Assembly (NCBI RefSeq): GCF_002858765.1 | Contig: NZ_PJRP01000002.1 | Coordinates: 124,001 to 188,000, forward strand | Reading direction: 5' to 3' | Source of the DNA: Cupriavidus pauculus | Lineage (GTDB): Bacteria > Pseudomonadota > Gammaproteobacteria > Burkholderiales > Burkholderiaceae | Length of the DNA stretch: 64,000 nt | Part shown: piece by piece, positions 10,028 to 20,977 of the stretch | How positions within the stretch are numbered: the first letter of the stretch is position 1 | Layout of the letters: each line of letters opens with the position of its first letter | Position numbers and translations under genes: made by a program | Notes under the pieces: generated by a model | Told to the model about the DNA's origin: nothing | The model's database searches: none | What the model saw: the letters and a program-made list of their open reading frames with translations, nothing else

Positions 10028-11278
10028 ATGGACAAATTCCAGATCCAGGGCAACGGGCCGCTCAAGGGCGAAGTCCGCGTCTCGGGCGCCAAGAACGCCG
10101 CGCTGCCCATCCTGTGCGCCGGCCTGCTGACCGCCGATACCGTATCGCTGACCAACGTGCCCGACCTGCAGGACACGCGCACGATGCTCAAGCTGCTGCG
10201 CCAGATGGGCATGCAGGCTGACATGGTCAATGGCGCGGCCACGCTGAAGGGCGCTGACATCAATTCTCCCGAGGCTTCCTACGACCTCGTGAAGACCATG
10301 CGGGCGTCGATCCTGGTGCTCGGGCCGCTGGTGGCGCGCTTCGGCGAGGCCCGTGTGTCGTTGCCGGGCGGCTGCGGCATCGGTGCCCGCCCCGTGGATC
10401 AGCACATCAAGGGCCTGCAGGCCATGGGCGCCGAGATCAACATCGAGCACGGCTTCATCCATGCCCGCGCCAGCCGCCTGAAGGGCGCCCGCGTGGTGAC
10501 GGACATGATCACCGTGACCGGCACCGAGAACCTGCTGATGGCGGCCACGCTGGCCGAAGGCGAGACCGTGCTGGAAAACGCCGCGCGTGAGCCCGAGGTG
10601 ACCGACCTGGCCGAACTGCTGGTGAAGATGGGCGCCAAGATCGACGGCATCGGCACCGACCGTCTGATCGTGCAAGGCGTGGACAAGCTCCACGGCGCGC
10701 AGCACAGCGTGGTGGCCGACCGTATCGAGGCCGGCACGTTCCTGTGCGCGGCCGCCGCGTCGCTGGGCGACATCGTCGTGCGCGGCATCCCGCCGCTGAT
10801 CCTTGACGCTGTGCTGCTCAAGCTGCGCGAGACCGGCGCCACGATCGAGACCGGCGACGACTGGATCCGCCTGGTCATGCCGCAACGCCCGCAGGCCGTG
10901 AGCTTCCGGACGTCGGAATACCCGGCGTTCCCGACCGACATGCAGGCCCAGTTCATGGCGCTGAACGCCGTGGCGGAAGGCACGGCGCGCATCACCGAGA
11001 CGATCTTCGAGAACCGCTTCATGCACGTGCAGGAGCTGAACCGTCTGGGCGCGAACATCACGGCCGAGGGCAATACCGCGGTGGTGACCGGCGTGCCGCG
11101 CCTGTCCGGCGCCAACGTCATGGCCACCGACCTGCGCGCGTCGGCCAGTCTGGTCATCGCCGGCCTGGTGGCCGATGGCGAAACGACGATCGACCGGATC
11201 TATCACCTGGATCGCGGCTACGACCGCATGGAAGACAAGCTGTCGGCCGTCGGCGCAAAGATCCGCCGCATCGCCTGA
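10028..11278 (+). CDS. murA: UDP-N-acetylglucosamine 1-carboxyvinyltransferase
   Basis: 416 residues, the normal length. It transfers enolpyruvate from PEP to UDP-GlcNAc, the first committed step of peptidoglycan synthesis, in the cytoplasm. Lys 22 in SGAKNAALP and the catalytic Cys 116 in [11 protein letters not shown] are present, so the enzyme should be fosfomycin-sensitive. It is 68 nt after bolA and 67 nt before hisG. The gap to hisG contains a short imperfect direct repeat (cgcatcaagc twice). Confidence 0.97.
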   Translation: MDKFQIQGNGPLKGEVRVSGAKNAALPILCAGLLTADTVSLTNVPDLQDTRTMLKLLRQMGMQADMVNGAATLKGADINSPEASYDLVKTMRASILVLGPLVARFGEARVSLPGGCGIGARPVDQHIKGLQAMGAEINIEHGFIHARASRLKGARVVTDMITVTGTENLLMAATLAEGETVLENAAREPEVTDLAELLVKMGAKIDGIGTDRLIVQGVDKLHGAQHSVVADRIEAGTFLCAAAASLGDIVVRGIPPLILDAVLLKLRETGATIETGDDWIRLVMPQRPQAVSFRTSEYPAFPTDMQAQFMALNAVAEGTARITETIFENRFMHVQELNRLGANITAEGNTAVVTGVPRLSGANVMATDLRASASLVIAGLVADGETTIDRIYHLDRGYDRMEDKLSAVGAKIRRIA

Positions 11279-11345
11279 GCCAGAGGCCGCCGCATCAAGC
11301 TGCCCCAAGCCGCATCAAGCCGCCCCGAACCTAGAAGAACTGACG

Positions 11346-12020
11346 ATGAGTCCCGCTTTCAACGCCTCGCCCAACCAGCTGACGCTGGCACTGTCCAAGG
11401 GCCGCATCTTTACCGAAACGCTGCCGCTGCTGGCCGCGGCCGGCATCCAGGTGACCGAGGACCCCGAGACCTCGCGCAAGCTGATCCTGCCGACTTCGGA
11501 TCCGGCCGTGCGCGTGATCATCGTGCGTGCGTCGGACGTGCCGACGTACGTGCAGTACGGCGCGGCCGATTTTGGCGTGGCCGGCAAGGACGTGCTGATG
11601 GAGCATGGCATGACGGGCCTGTATGCGCCGATCGACCTGAACATCGCGCGCTGCCGCATGTCGGTGGCGGTGCCGGCCGGGTTCGACTACGCCAACGCGG
11701 TGCGGCAGGGTGCGCGCCTGTCCGTGGCCACCAAGTACGTGCAGACCGCCCGCGAGCACTTCGCCAAGAAGGGCGTGCATGTGGACCTGATCAAGCTGTA
11801 CGGCTCGATGGAGCTGGGCCCGCTGGTGGGGCTGTCCGATGCCATCGTCGACCTGGTCAGCACCGGCGGTACGCTGCGTGCGAACAATCTGGTCGAGGTG
11901 GAGGAGATCGTGCAGATCTCGTCGCGCCTGGTGGTCAACCAGGCGGCGCTGAAGCTCAAACGGGAACGGCTGACGCCGATTCTCGAAGCATTTGAACGGG
12001 CCTCGGCGTCGCTCGCCTGA
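11346..12020 (+). CDS. hisG: ATP phosphoribosyltransferase, short form
   Basis: 224 residues; catalyses the first step of histidine synthesis, ATP + PRPP to phosphoribosyl-ATP. The N-terminus [18 protein letters not shown] and the PRPP-binding region [14 protein letters not shown] are clear. It is the short form: the C-terminal regulatory domain of the 300-residue form is missing. Short HisG works only with the HisRS-like subunit HisZ, which is not in this window. I chose ATG 11346; the in-frame extension upstream runs into murA and has no family similarity. Confidence 0.95.
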   Translation: MSPAFNASPNQLTLALSKGRIFTETLPLLAAAGIQVTEDPETSRKLILPTSDPAVRVIIVRASDVPTYVQYGAADFGVAGKDVLMEHGMTGLYAPIDLNIARCRMSVAVPAGFDYANAVRQGARLSVATKYVQTAREHFAKKGVHVDLIKLYGSMELGPLVGLSDAIVDLVSTGGTLRANNLVEVEEIVQISSRLVVNQAALKLKRERLTPILEAFERASASLA

Positions 12021-12080
12021 GGTACGCACAAGTTGAAACCGACCGGGAATCCGTCAGGGATTCCGCGAGGACAAGCAGTC

Positions 12081-13415
12081 ATGAACGAAACCGATATGGA
12101 AAACCTGTCGATCCGCCGGCTCGACTCGACCGAGCCCGGTTTTGCCGAGGCCCTGCGCCAGGTGCTGGCGTTCGATGCGTCGGAAGACGAGGCCATCGAT
12201 CGCGCTGCGGCCGATATCCTGGCTGACGTGCGCCGCCGCGGCGACGAGGCCGTGCTCGAATACACTCGCCGTTTCGACCGTCTAGAAGCCGCCTCGATGG
12301 GCGCGCTGGAACTGTCGCAATCCGAACTGGAAGCGGCACTGGAAGACCTGGAGCCGAAGCGCCGCGCTGCGCTGGAGGCCGCCGCCGCACGGGTGCGCGC
12401 CTACCACGAGAAGCAGAAGATCGAATGCGGCAGCCATAGCTGGGAATACACCGAGGCCGACGGCACGATGCTGGGCCAGAAGGTGACCCCGCTGGACCGC
12501 GTAGGCCTGTACGTGCCGGGCGGCAAGGCGGCGTACCCGTCGTCGGTGCTGATGAATGCCATTCCCGCGCGCGTGGCCGGCGTCAAGGAAGTGATCATGG
12601 TTGTGCCCACGCCCGGTGGCGTGCGCAACGAACTGGTGCTGGCCGCCGCGCAGATCGCCGGCGTGGACCGCGTGTTCACGATTGGCGGTGCGCAGGCCGT
12701 GGGCGCGCTGGCCTTTGGCACCGCCACGCTGCCGCAGGTCGACAAGATCGTCGGCCCGGGCAATGCCTATGTGGCCGCCGCCAAGCGCCGCGTGTTCGGT
12801 ACGGTCGGTATCGACATGATCGCCGGCCCGTCCGAGATCCTGGTGATCTGCGACGGCACGACCGATCCGGACTGGGTGGCCATGGACCTGTTCTCGCAGG
12901 CCGAACACGATGAACTGGCGCAGTCGATCCTGCTGTGCCCGGACAAGGCCTACCTGAACCGCGTGGAAGAGAGCATCCAGCGCCAGTTGCCGACGATGCC
13001 GCGTCGCGAAGTGATTGCCGCCTCGCTGGTGGGACGCGGCGCGCTGATCAAGGTGCGCGACATGGAAGAAGCCTGCGAGATCGCCAACGCCATCGCGCCC
13101 GAGCACCTGGAAATTTCCGCCGAAAACCCGCGCCAGTGGAGCGAGAAGATCCGCCACGCGGGCGCCATCTTCCTGGGCCGCTATACCAGCGAATCGCTGG
13201 GCGACTACTGCGCCGGCCCGAATCACGTGCTGCCCACCTCGCGCACCGCGCGCTTCTCGTCGCCGCTGGGCGTGTATGACTTCCAGAAGCGCTCGAGCCT
13301 GATCGAGGTCAGCGAGGGCGGGGCGCAGATGCTGGGCCAGATCGCCGCCGAACTGGCCTATGGCGAAGGGCTGCAGGCGCATGCGCGCTCGGCCGAGTAC
13401 CGATTCAAGCGTTAA
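12081..13415 (+). CDS. hisD: histidinol dehydrogenase
   Basis: 444 residues; zinc enzyme that oxidises histidinol to histidine with two NAD+ (last two steps). The family core [16 protein letters not shown], the catalytic region [14 protein letters not shown] (Glu-His pair) and [15 protein letters not shown] are all present. I chose ATG 12081 because an AGG-containing SD is about 10 nt upstream and the start fits the family. In-frame TTG 12033 would add 16 unusual residues. It lies 60 nt after hisG and 34 nt before hisC. Confidence 0.96.
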   Translation: MNETDMENLSIRRLDSTEPGFAEALRQVLAFDASEDEAIDRAAADILADVRRRGDEAVLEYTRRFDRLEAASMGALELSQSELEAALEDLEPKRRAALEAAAARVRAYHEKQKIECGSHSWEYTEADGTMLGQKVTPLDRVGLYVPGGKAAYPSSVLMNAIPARVAGVKEVIMVVPTPGGVRNELVLAAAQIAGVDRVFTIGGAQAVGALAFGTATLPQVDKIVGPGNAYVAAAKRRVFGTVGIDMIAGPSEILVICDGTTDPDWVAMDLFSQAEHDELAQSILLCPDKAYLNRVEESIQRQLPTMPRREVIAASLVGRGALIKVRDMEEACEIANAIAPEHLEISAENPRQWSEKIRHAGAIFLGRYTSESLGDYCAGPNHVLPTSRTARFSSPLGVYDFQKRSSLIEVSEGGAQMLGQIAAELAYGEGLQAHARSAEYRFKR

Positions 13416-13449
13416 GCATCTTCTTAAAGCCGGAACCACAAGGACCAAC

Positions 13450-14550
13450 ATGTCAGCCGTAGACCCATCCCTGATCGAACGCATCATCCGTGACGACGTA
13501 CGCGCCATGGGCGCCTACCATGTCGCCGACTCGCACGGACTGGTGAAGCTCGACGCGATGGAGAATCCGTACCGGCTGCCGCCCGATCTGCGCGCGCAAC
13601 TGGCGTCGCGGCTGGGCGAGGTGGCCCTGAACCGGTATCCGGTGCCGAGCAGCGAGGCGCTGCGCGCGCGGCTCAAGTCGGTCATGAAGGTACCGGCCGG
13701 CATGGACGTGATGCTGGGCAACGGTTCGGACGAACTGATCAGCATCATTTCGCTGGCCGCGTCGAAACCGGGTGCCAAGGTGCTGGCGCCGGTGCCGGGC
13801 TTCGTCATGTATGCAATGTCGGCCCAGTTTGCCGGCCTTGGGTTTGTCGGCGTGCCGCTGCGCGCGGATTTCACGCTGGACCGCGCCGCCATGCTGGCCG
13901 CGATGGCCGAGCACAAGCCCGCCATCATCTATCTGGCCTACCCGAACAACCCGACCGGCAACCTGTTCGACGCCGCCGACATGGAAGCCATCGTGCGCGC
14001 CGCGCAGGGCGAGGTGTGCCAGAGCCTGGTGGTGGTGGACGAAGCCTACCAGCCGTTCGCCCAGGAAAGCTGGATGCCGCGCCTGACCGAGTTCGGCAAC
14101 CTGCTGGTGATGCGCACGGTGTCGAAGCTGGGCTTGGCCGGTATCCGCCTGGGCTACATGGCGGGCTCGCCGGAATGGCTGTCGCAACTGGACAAGGTGC
14201 GCCCGCCGTACAACGTCAACGTGCTGACCGAAGCCACCGCGCTGTTCGCACTGGAACACGTGGATGTGCTGGACGACCAGGCCGCCCAGTTGCGCGCCGA
14301 ACGATCGAAACTGGCCGACGCCATGTCGGCGATGGCAGGTGTGACGGTCTATCCGAGCGCCGCCAACTTCCTGCTGGTTCGCGTGGCGAATGCGGCACAG
14401 ACGTTCGAGCGACTGCTGGCGCGGAAGGTATTGATCAAGAACGTGAGTAAAATGCACGCATTGCTGGCCAACTGTCTGCGCGTGACGGTCAGCACGCCCG
14501 AAGAAAACGCGCAGTTTCTTGAGGCATTCAACGCCTCATTGCAGGATTAA
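13450..14550 (+). CDS. hisC: histidinol-phosphate aminotransferase
   Basis: 366 residues; PLP-dependent class I/II aminotransferase that makes histidinol phosphate from imidazole acetol phosphate. Landmarks are [44 protein letters not shown] and the PLP-lysine region [18 protein letters not shown] 13450 has a purine-rich AAGGA upstream and matches the family N-terminus. It is placed in the his operon 7 nt before hisB. Confidence 0.95.
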   Translation: MSAVDPSLIERIIRDDVRAMGAYHVADSHGLVKLDAMENPYRLPPDLRAQLASRLGEVALNRYPVPSSEALRARLKSVMKVPAGMDVMLGNGSDELISIISLAASKPGAKVLAPVPGFVMYAMSAQFAGLGFVGVPLRADFTLDRAAMLAAMAEHKPAIIYLAYPNNPTGNLFDAADMEAIVRAAQGEVCQSLVVVDEAYQPFAQESWMPRLTEFGNLLVMRTVSKLGLAGIRLGYMAGSPEWLSQLDKVRPPYNVNVLTEATALFALEHVDVLDDQAAQLRAERSKLADAMSAMAGVTVYPSAANFLLVRVANAAQTFERLLARKVLIKNVSKMHALLANCLRVTVSTPEENAQFLEAFNASLQD

Positions 14551-14557
14551 CCCCACC

Positions 14558-15145
14558 ATGCGTGTTGCAGAGGTCACCCGCAATACCTCGGAAACGCAGA
14601 TTCGCGTTTCGCTGAACCTTGATGGCACCGGCCGCCAGAAGCTGGCTTCCGGTGTGCCGTTCCTCGACCACATGCTGGACCAGATTGCCCGGCATGGCAT
14701 GTTCGACCTGGAGGTCGAGGCCACGGGCGACACCCATATCGACGACCACCATACGGTGGAGGACGTTGGCATTACGCTGGGCCAGGCCGTGGCGCGCGCC
14801 ATCGGCGACAAGAAGGGCATTACCCGCTACGGCCACAGCTACGTGCCGCTGGACGAGTGCCTGTCGCGCGTGGTGATCGACTTCTCGGGCCGTCCGGGAC
14901 TGGAATTCCACGTGCCGTTCACGCGCGCCCGGGTGGGTAGCTTCGATGTCGATCTGACGATCGAGTTCTTCCGTGGCTTCGTCAATCACGCCGGGGTGAC
15001 GCTCCATATCGACAACCTGCGTGGCATCAATGCTCACCACCAATGCGAAACGGTGTTCAAGGCCTTTGGCCGTGCGCTGCGCATGGCGGTGGAGCTGGAT
15101 CCGCGCGCGGCCAACCAGATTCCATCGACCAAGGGTACGCTCTGA
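14558..15145 (+). CDS. hisB: imidazoleglycerol-phosphate dehydratase
   Basis: 195 residues; manganese enzyme converting IGP to imidazole acetol phosphate. The two metal-binding motifs [11 protein letters not shown] and [17 protein letters not shown] are intact, as is [13 protein letters not shown]. It is the monofunctional dehydratase, without the histidinol-phosphatase domain found in enterobacterial HisB, so that activity must come from another gene. It starts at ATG 14558, close behind hisC. Confidence 0.96.
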   Translation: MRVAEVTRNTSETQIRVSLNLDGTGRQKLASGVPFLDHMLDQIARHGMFDLEVEATGDTHIDDHHTVEDVGITLGQAVARAIGDKKGITRYGHSYVPLDECLSRVVIDFSGRPGLEFHVPFTRARVGSFDVDLTIEFFRGFVNHAGVTLHIDNLRGINAHHQCETVFKAFGRALRMAVELDPRAANQIPSTKGTL

Positions 15146-15247
15146 CCCATACTGGCTACTGACCTGAAACACTGACCTGCGCCCCCATATAGCAGGCGTG
15201 CCGGCTGGTTGCGGCGACGCTAACAACCACTGACACTCCTGCATCCG

Positions 15248-15871
15248 ATGGATACGCTCAAGTCTTTCATCTCGCTGCTGGCGCTGATCAATCCGATCGG
15301 GGCGATCCCGTTCTTCATCAGCCTGACCAGCCAGCAGACCGAGGCGGAAAAGCTGAAGACGATCAAGACGGCGTCGATTGCCGTGGCGATCGTGGTGGGC
15401 TTGTCGGCGTTGCTGGGCCAGCAGATCATTGAGTTCTTCAATATCTCGGTGGCGTCGCTGCAGGTGGGGGGCGGGCTGATCATGATCATGATGGCCATGA
15501 ACATGCTCAACGCCCAGACCGGGCGGACCAAGGCCACGCCCGAGGAAGAGGACGAGGCGGAGGCCAAGACCAGTATCGCGGTGGTGCCACTGGCGCTGCC
15601 GCTGCTGACCGGGCCGGGTTCGATCAGCACCGTGATCGTGTATGCGGGCAAGACGCACCACTGGTACGAACTGCTGATCCTGGTTGGAATTGGCGTGATT
15701 CTGGGTGTGGTGGTGTATGGCACATTCCGTGCGGCGGATCCCATCGCACGGGTGGTTGGCAGGACCGGGATCAATATCGGCACGCGCCTGATGGGCTTGA
15801 TCCTGTCGGCGCTGGCCGTTGAATTCATTGTGGACGGGCTGAAGACATTGTTGCCTGTTTTGAAATCATGA
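15248..15871 (+). CDS. MarC-family integral membrane protein
   Basis: 207 residues, six hydrophobic helices. The MarC/NAAT pattern is [18 protein letters not shown] near the N-terminus, then [19 protein letters not shown] in the middle and [16 protein letters not shown] at the end. The function of MarC proteins is not settled; small neutral amino-acid transport has been proposed for relatives. It sits inside the his operon and its stop overlaps the hisH start by 4 nt, so it is probably co-translated with hisH. Confidence 0.88.
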   Translation: MDTLKSFISLLALINPIGAIPFFISLTSQQTEAEKLKTIKTASIAVAIVVGLSALLGQQIIEFFNISVASLQVGGGLIMIMMAMNMLNAQTGRTKATPEEEDEAEAKTSIAVVPLALPLLTGPGSISTVIVYAGKTHHWYELLILVGIGVILGVVVYGTFRAADPIARVVGRTGINIGTRLMGLILSALAVEFIVDGLKTLLPVLKS

Positions 15872-16521
15872 CTACCATAGCAATTGTGGATTACGGCATG
15901 GGCAACCTGCGCTCGGTGGCGCAGGCTCTGCGTGCCGCGGCACCGGAAGCGAACGTGCAGGTTGTGGACCGCCCTGAAGCGATCCGCGCGGCGGACCGCG
16001 TGGTGCTGCCGGGGCAGGGTGCGATGCCCGACTGCATGGGGGCCCTGGGGGAATCGGGCCTGCAGCAGGCCGTGCTGGAAGCCGCGGCGTCGAAGCCGAT
16101 GCTGGGTGTGTGCGTTGGCGAACAGATGCTGTTTGAACGCAGCAGTGAAGCGAGGTCGGGCGCCGACAGCACGCCGGCGCTGGGCCTGATGCCGGGCGAC
16201 GTGATCCGCTTTGAACTGAACGGGATGACGCAGCCGGATGGCTCGCGCTTCAAGGTGCCGCAGATGGGCTGGAACCGCGTGCGGCAGGCGCTGGCGCATC
16301 CGATGTGGCAGGGCATCCCGGACGACAGCTGGTTCTACTTCGTACACAGCTATTATGTGCAGGCGCAGGACCCCGCGCATATCGCCGGCGAGACGGATTA
16401 CGGCGTCGTGTTTACCAGCGCGGTGGCACGCGATAATATTTTCGCCACGCAGTTCCACCCGGAGAAGAGCGCCGCGATGGGTTTGCAGCTATACCGGAAT
16501 TTCGTGCATTGGAATCCGTAA
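15868..16521 (+). CDS. hisH: imidazole glycerol phosphate synthase, glutaminase subunit
   Basis: 217 residues; class I glutamine amidotransferase that feeds ammonia to HisF. The nucleophile elbow [12 protein letters not shown] carries Cys 82. The catalytic His 197 and Glu 199 are in TQFHPEKSA. Start ATG 15868 overlaps the marC stop. hisF is encoded downstream at 17504. A 175-nt gap with no recognisable gene separates hisH from hisA. Confidence 0.96.
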   Translation: MTTIAIVDYGMGNLRSVAQALRAAAPEANVQVVDRPEAIRAADRVVLPGQGAMPDCMGALGESGLQQAVLEAAASKPMLGVCVGEQMLFERSSEARSGADSTPALGLMPGDVIRFELNGMTQPDGSRFKVPQMGWNRVRQALAHPMWQGIPDDSWFYFVHSYYVQAQDPAHIAGETDYGVVFTSAVARDNIFATQFHPEKSAAMGLQLYRNFVHWNP

Positions 16522-16696
16522 AGCGTTAGAAGCACCTGTTACCAGAAGCGCCACAAGATCAACAGCGATACCTGTCGTTCAGAGCCACCGACCCAGACTG
16601 CATCCACTGCAAAACTGACATGACCTGAGCGCCCGCGCAGCCGCGCTGGCATCGCTGCCCTTTTCCTTTTTACACAACCACCACGCTCGTTACGCT

Positions 16697-17440
16697 ATGT
16701 TGCTCATTCCGGCCATCGACCTGAAGGACGGTCAGTGTGTACGCCTTAAACAAGGCGATATGGACCAGGTTACCGTCTTTTCCGAAGATCCCGCCGCCAT
16801 GGCACGTCACTGGGTGAACCAGGGCGCGCGTCGCCTGCATCTGGTCGACCTGAACGGCGCATTTGTTGGCAAGCCCCGCAACGAGGCCGCCATCAAGGCC
16901 ATCATCGCCGAAGTGGGCGATGAGATCCCAGTGCAGCTCGGCGGCGGTATCCGAGACCTGAACACGATCGAGCGCTGGCTCGACGACGGCCTGTCGTACG
17001 TGATCATCGGTACGGCCGCCGTGAAGAACCCCGGATTCCTGAAGGACGCCTGCTCGGCGTTCGGCGGGCACATCATCGTCGGGCTCGATGCCAAGGACGG
17101 CAAGGTGGCCACCGATGGCTGGAGCAAGCTGACCGGTCACGAAGTGGCGGATCTGGCACGCAAGTACGAAGACTACGGCGTGGAAGCCATCATCTACACC
17201 GACATCGGCCGCGACGGCATGCTGCAGGGCATCAACATCGACGCCACGGTCAAGCTGGCCCAGTCGATGTCGATCCCGGTGATTGCCAGCGGCGGCCTGT
17301 CGAACCTGGCTGACATCGACCAGCTCTGCGCCGTCGAACACGAAGGCGTGGAAGGCGTGATCTGCGGCCGTGCGATCTATTCGGGCGACCTGGTCTTCGC
17401 TGACGCCCAGGCGCTGGCGGACAAGCTGGCGGCCGAGTAA
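16697..17440 (+). CDS. hisA: phosphoribosylformimino-5-aminoimidazole carboxamide ribotide isomerase
   Basis: 247 residues, a (beta/alpha)8 barrel carrying out the ProFAR to PRFAR isomerisation. Both catalytic aspartates are visible: [14 protein letters not shown] at the N-terminus and [12 protein letters not shown] in the C-terminal half. The phosphate-binding motifs QLGGGIRD and [10 protein letters not shown] are also present. It is in the his operon, 63 nt before hisF, its half-barrel relative. Confidence 0.96.
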   Translation: MLLIPAIDLKDGQCVRLKQGDMDQVTVFSEDPAAMARHWVNQGARRLHLVDLNGAFVGKPRNEAAIKAIIAEVGDEIPVQLGGGIRDLNTIERWLDDGLSYVIIGTAAVKNPGFLKDACSAFGGHIIVGLDAKDGKVATDGWSKLTGHEVADLARKYEDYGVEAIIYTDIGRDGMLQGINIDATVKLAQSMSIPVIASGGLSNLADIDQLCAVEHEGVEGVICGRAIYSGDLVFADAQALADKLAAE

Positions 17441-17503
17441 CGCCGCCAGGCAGGACGCCACAACCAGCCGTGCCCCGGGCGGGCACGGCAGGCAAGGAAT
17501 CAC

Positions 17504-18274
17504 ATGCTAGCCAAACGTATCATCCCCTGCCTGGACGTCACCAACGGGCGGGTGGTCAAGGGTGTCAACTTCGTCGAACTGCGCGATGCGGGCGACCCTG
17601 TGGAAATCGCACGCCGCTATGACGAGCAGGGTGCCGACGAAATCACATTTCTGGACATCACCGCGACCAGCGATGGCCGCGACCTGATCCTCAATATCAT
17701 CGAGGCTGTGGCTTCGCAGGTGTTCATCCCGCTGACCGTTGGCGGCGGCGTGCGCGCCGTGGAAGACGTGCGCCGGCTGCTCAACGCCGGTGCGGACAAG
17801 ATCAGCGTGAATTCGTCCGCCATCGCCAACCCGCAACTGGTTTCAGACGCCACCGGCAAGTACGGCTCGCAGTGCATCGTGGTGGCCATCGATGCCAAGC
17901 GCACCTCGGCGCCGGGCGAGCCGGCCCGCTGGGAAGTCTTTACCCATGGCGGCCGCAAGGCGACTGGCCTGGACGCCGTGGAATGGGCCAGCGAGATGGC
18001 GCGCCGTGGCGCGGGAGAAATCCTGCTGACCAGCATGGACCGTGACGGCACCAAGAGCGGGTTCGACCTGGAACTGACGCGCGCGGTCAGCGACGCCGTG
18101 CCGGTACCCGTTATTGCATCAGGTGGCGTGGGCGGCCTGCAGGATCTGGCCGACGGCATCAAGCTCGGCCACGCCGATGCGGTGCTGGCCGCCAGCATCT
18201 TCCACTACGGCCAGCACACGGTTGGCGAAGCAAAGGCATTCATGGCCCGCGAGGGCATCCCCGTCCGGATCTGA
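17504..18274 (+). CDS. hisF: imidazole glycerol phosphate synthase, cyclase subunit
   Basis: 256 residues; the barrel partner of HisH that makes IGP and AICAR. Catalytic Asp residues are in [17 protein letters not shown] and [12 protein letters not shown]. Phosphate loops are LTVGGGVR and [11 protein letters not shown]. The normal length and the 2-nt gap to hisI indicate close coupling. Confidence 0.96.
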   Translation: MLAKRIIPCLDVTNGRVVKGVNFVELRDAGDPVEIARRYDEQGADEITFLDITATSDGRDLILNIIEAVASQVFIPLTVGGGVRAVEDVRRLLNAGADKISVNSSAIANPQLVSDATGKYGSQCIVVAIDAKRTSAPGEPARWEVFTHGGRKATGLDAVEWASEMARRGAGEILLTSMDRDGTKSGFDLELTRAVSDAVPVPVIASGGVGGLQDLADGIKLGHADAVLAASIFHYGQHTVGEAKAFMAREGIPVRI

Positions 18275-18276
18275 TC

Positions 18277-18684
18277 ATGGCAAAGAAGTGGTTGAACAAG
18301 GTGAAGTGGGACGACAACGGCCTGGTGCCGGTGATCGTCCAGGAGACGGGCTCCAATGACGTGCTGATGTTCGCGTTCATGAACCGCGAGGCGCTGCAGC
18401 GTACGGTAGAGCTGGGCGAGGCCGTGTTCTGGTCGCGCTCGCGCAAGCGCCTGTGGCATAAGGGCGAGGAATCTGGCCACGTGCAGAAGGTGCACGAAAT
18501 CCGCTTGGACTGCGACGAGGACGTGGTGCTGCTGAAGGTCACGCAGGTGGACAGCATTGCCTGCCACACGGGCCGGCACTCGTGCTTCTTCCAGAAATTT
18601 GAAGGCGATGTCGAGTCGGGCGACTGGCATACCGTCGAGCCGGTGCTCAAGGACCCGTCGACGATCTACTTGGCCAAGCCATGA
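18277..18684 (+). CDS. hisI: phosphoribosyl-AMP cyclohydrolase
   Basis: 135 residues; zinc/magnesium enzyme opening the adenine ring of PR-AMP. The metal-binding region [16 protein letters not shown] and [10 protein letters not shown], and the substrate loop [19 protein letters not shown], are intact. It is the separate HisI form; HisE is encoded by the next gene, which it overlaps by 4 nt (ATGA). Confidence 0.96.
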   Translation: MAKKWLNKVKWDDNGLVPVIVQETGSNDVLMFAFMNREALQRTVELGEAVFWSRSRKRLWHKGEESGHVQKVHEIRLDCDEDVVLLKVTQVDSIACHTGRHSCFFQKFEGDVESGDWHTVEPVLKDPSTIYLAKP

Positions 18685-19064
18685 GCCAGGACAAGACAAT
18701 CGACGCGGCCGATTCGGCTGACGTATTGGCCCGCGTAGCCGCCACGCTGGCATCGCGCAAGCCTGAAAACGGCGGCGATCCCGACAAATCCTATGTCGCC
18801 AAGCTGTTCAAGAAGGGCGACGACGCCATCTTGAAGAAGATTGGCGAGGAAGCCACCGAAACCGTGATGGCGGCCAAGGACGCCCGTGCGGCCGGCCTGG
18901 GCGACGAAGCCGTGGGCAAGGTGGTCTACGAAGTGGCCGATCTGTGGTTTCACACGATGGTGCTGCTCGCGCACATCGGTGCCACGCCCGCTGACGTCGT
19001 CAACGAACTGGCGCGCCGCGAAGGGCTGTCGGGGCTGGTCGAGAAAGCCAGTCGCAAGGAGTAG
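18681..19064 (+). CDS. hisE: phosphoribosyl-ATP pyrophosphatase
   Basis: 127 residues; all-alpha MazG-like pyrophosphatase for the second step of histidine synthesis. Motifs are [30 protein letters not shown] and [12 protein letters not shown] with the metal-binding acidic residues. The start overlaps hisI by 4 nt. This is the last histidine gene of the cluster. Confidence 0.95.
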   Translation: MSQDKTIDAADSADVLARVAATLASRKPENGGDPDKSYVAKLFKKGDDAILKKIGEEATETVMAAKDARAAGLGDEAVGKVVYEVADLWFHTMVLLAHIGATPADVVNELARREGLSGLVEKASRKE

Positions 19065-19132
19065 CATTAAGCCTATGGCCGCCCGGAAATGTTCCGGGAA
19101 CGGCATAACGCGGTGCAACGCTGGAGGGCACG

Positions 19133-19525
19133 ATGGCGACGGACTACACCACGCAGGTGACGACAACCGCGGATGCGGACAAGCTCGACGGATTGCGCAA
19201 GCTGACGCACATCCTTTACGCGCTATATGCGATTCACTGGTTTACGGGCGGCATTACGGCGCTGATCGCGATCATCGTCAACTACGTCAAGCGCGACGAT
19301 ACCCGGGGGACGGTCTATGCCACGCACTTCGCATGGCAGATCCGCACGTTCTGGTGGTCGATCGTCTGGTACGTAGTGGGCGGCTTCATGTTCGTGACGG
19401 TGTTGCTGTTCCCGGTGGCAATCGCCGTTTTCTGCATTTTGTCACTGTGGATACTGTATCGTATCGTCAAGGGCTGGCTGTACCTGAACGACCGCAAGCC
19501 GATGTACCCGGGCGAGGCGTTCTGA
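19133..19525 (+). CDS. small integral membrane protein (DUF4870-like)
   Basis: 130 residues. A short polar N-terminus is followed by a hydrophobic helix (about 26-50), a basic loop VNYVKRDDTRGTVYATHFAWQ, and two more hydrophobic segments (about 75-110), ending YPGEAF. The ATHFAWQIRTFWW arrangement is typical of DUF4870-type proteins. Function is unknown. It sits between hisE and the HIT gene, in the same direction, so probably read through from the his operon. Confidence 0.75.
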   Translation: MATDYTTQVTTTADADKLDGLRKLTHILYALYAIHWFTGGITALIAIIVNYVKRDDTRGTVYATHFAWQIRTFWWSIVWYVVGGFMFVTVLLFPVAIAVFCILSLWILYRIVKGWLYLNDRKPMYPGEAF

Positions 19526-19610
19526 GGCCGGACTGGCAAGATCAAGAGAAAAGTGGCAGCAGGGCGGCACGATTTCCTGCAATGTGCTGACAGGCTGCAA
19601 CAAGAACTTC

Positions 19611-19967
19611 ATGAAATCCCAGGACAATTGCGTTTTCTGCAAGATCGTGGCCGGTCAGATCCCGTCCAATAAGCTGTACGAGGACGACGATCTGCTGGCG
19701 TTTCACGATATCCATCCCAAAGCGCCGGTACATTTTCTGGTAATTCCGAAATCGCATGTCGATTCGCTGGCTGAATGCGGACCCGGCGATGCGGATGTGC
19801 TTGCTAGAATAATGCTCAAGGTGCCTGAACTGGCGCGCCTGGCCGGCTGCCACAACGGCTTCCGTACGGTAATCAATACCGGCACGGACGGCGGACAGGA
19901 GGTGTTTCACCTCCATCTGCACGTACTCGGCGGCCCACGCGACCAGTGGAAGTCACCGGCGTTCTGA
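19611..19967 (+). CDS. HIT-family (HINT) nucleotide hydrolase
   Basis: 118 residues. The family start is NCVFCKIVAGQIPSNKLYED, and the histidine triad HLHLHVLGG has His at 100, 102 and 104. HINT proteins hydrolyse nucleoside phosphoramidates. I chose ATG 19611 because family members begin just before the Cys-x-x-Cys element. GTG 19584 would add nine residues and has no better SD. It lies between the his and tat genes, a conserved order in related bacteria. Confidence 0.9.
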   Translation: MKSQDNCVFCKIVAGQIPSNKLYEDDDLLAFHDIHPKAPVHFLVIPKSHVDSLAECGPGDADVLARIMLKVPELARLAGCHNGFRTVINTGTDGGQEVFHLHLHVLGGPRDQWKSPAF

Positions 19968-20129
19968 ACAGATATTCAGGACAGCCAGGGCATGAGAAAG
20001 GGGCTGGGACAGCGATGTCCCGGCCAGATGTTGCGTCGGGTACCGTCGCCCCGACGCGGCCTTTGAAGGACGGAACTACGGGGCCGGGCGATCATATTCC
20101 GACGCCTGCGGCTTTATCAGGAGCAAGAA

Positions 20130-20366
20130 ATGGGTTCGTTTAGCATTTGGCACTGGCTGATCGTGCTGGTGATCGTCATGCTCGTCTTCGGTACCAAGAA
20201 GCTGCGCAATATCGGCCAGGATCTGGGCGGCGCGGTGAAGGGCTTCAAGGACGGCATGAAGGACGGCAACGCCGAAGAACCTGGCGCCAAGCCGGCTGCA
20301 GCCAAGGAACTGCGCGACACCACCACGATCGACGTGGAAGCCAAGGAAAAGCAGCGCCAGGAATAA
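20130..20366 (+). CDS. tatA: twin-arginine translocase subunit TatA
   Basis: 78 residues: one N-terminal transmembrane helix ([19 protein letters not shown]), the [10 protein letters not shown] hinge and an amphipathic helix [18 protein letters not shown], then a charged tail. It forms the pore-forming ring of the Tat pathway for folded proteins. AGGAGC lies 6 nt upstream of the ATG. It is followed by tatB and tatC. Likely Tat clients within the window are PetA and the PhoX-family phosphatase. Confidence 0.96.
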   Translation: MGSFSIWHWLIVLVIVMLVFGTKKLRNIGQDLGGAVKGFKDGMKDGNAEEPGAKPAAAKELRDTTTIDVEAKEKQRQE

Positions 20367-20456
20367 TCCACCGGCCGATTTTTCCTTGTCAGTCATCCTC
20401 CCGGCGGCCGCGCCTGGCGCGGCCCGCCTGTCCTGTGTCTCAGTTCCGGTTTTCGC

Positions 20457-20975
20457 ATGATCGATCTCGGCATTTCCAAGCTGGCACTGATTGGCGCCGT
20501 GGCGCTGATCGTGATCGGCCCCGAGCGTCTGCCGAAGGTGGCGCGTACGGTTGGCGCACTGGTTGGCCGCGCGCAGCGCTATATCAATGACGTGAAGGCC
20601 GAGGTTAGCCGCGAGGTGGAACTCGAGGAACTGCGCAAGATGCGCACGGAATTCGAGAACGCCGCACGCGACGTCGAGCAGACCATCCACAAAGAAGTCA
20701 ACGAACACACCCAGGCGCTGAACGAGGCACTGGGCGGTGTGGAGGCTTCCGGTACATCCGACGCCGACACCAGCGGTGTCAGTGCCGGATACGTGCCCAG
20801 CTGGGACAGTGCGCACAAATCCCACAATGGTCGCAAGAGCTGGCGCGTCAAGCAGGGCGCCCGGCCGGTCTGGTTCAAGCGCCAGCAGAACGTGCGTGTG
20901 TGGGTGCAGTCAGGCGCCGCTCGCGTCAAGCGTCATCGCCCGGCCAGCGGCCGTAACCGTTCCTTCTTCGAGTAA
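20457..20975 (+). CDS. tatB: Tat translocase subunit TatB
   Basis: 172 residues. The N-terminal helix MIDLGISKLALIGAVALIVIG and the GPERLPKVARTVG hinge are diagnostic for TatB. An amphipathic helix and a long charged, Arg-rich C-terminal tail (about 115-172) follow. It binds twin-arginine signal peptides with TatC. It ends 2 nt before tatC. Confidence 0.95.
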   Translation: MIDLGISKLALIGAVALIVIGPERLPKVARTVGALVGRAQRYINDVKAEVSREVELEELRKMRTEFENAARDVEQTIHKEVNEHTQALNEALGGVEASGTSDADTSGVSAGYVPSWDSAHKSHNGRKSWRVKQGARPVWFKRQQNVRVWVQSGAARVKRHRPASGRNRSFFE

Positions 20976-20977
20976 GC

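Noticed and set aside
9863..11308. 481-codon minus-strand open frame opposite murA
   Set aside because: Antisense shadow of murA with no recognisable domain.
12033..12080. TTG 12033 as hisD start
   Set aside because: Adds 16 residues unlike the family; ATG 12081 has a suitable SD.
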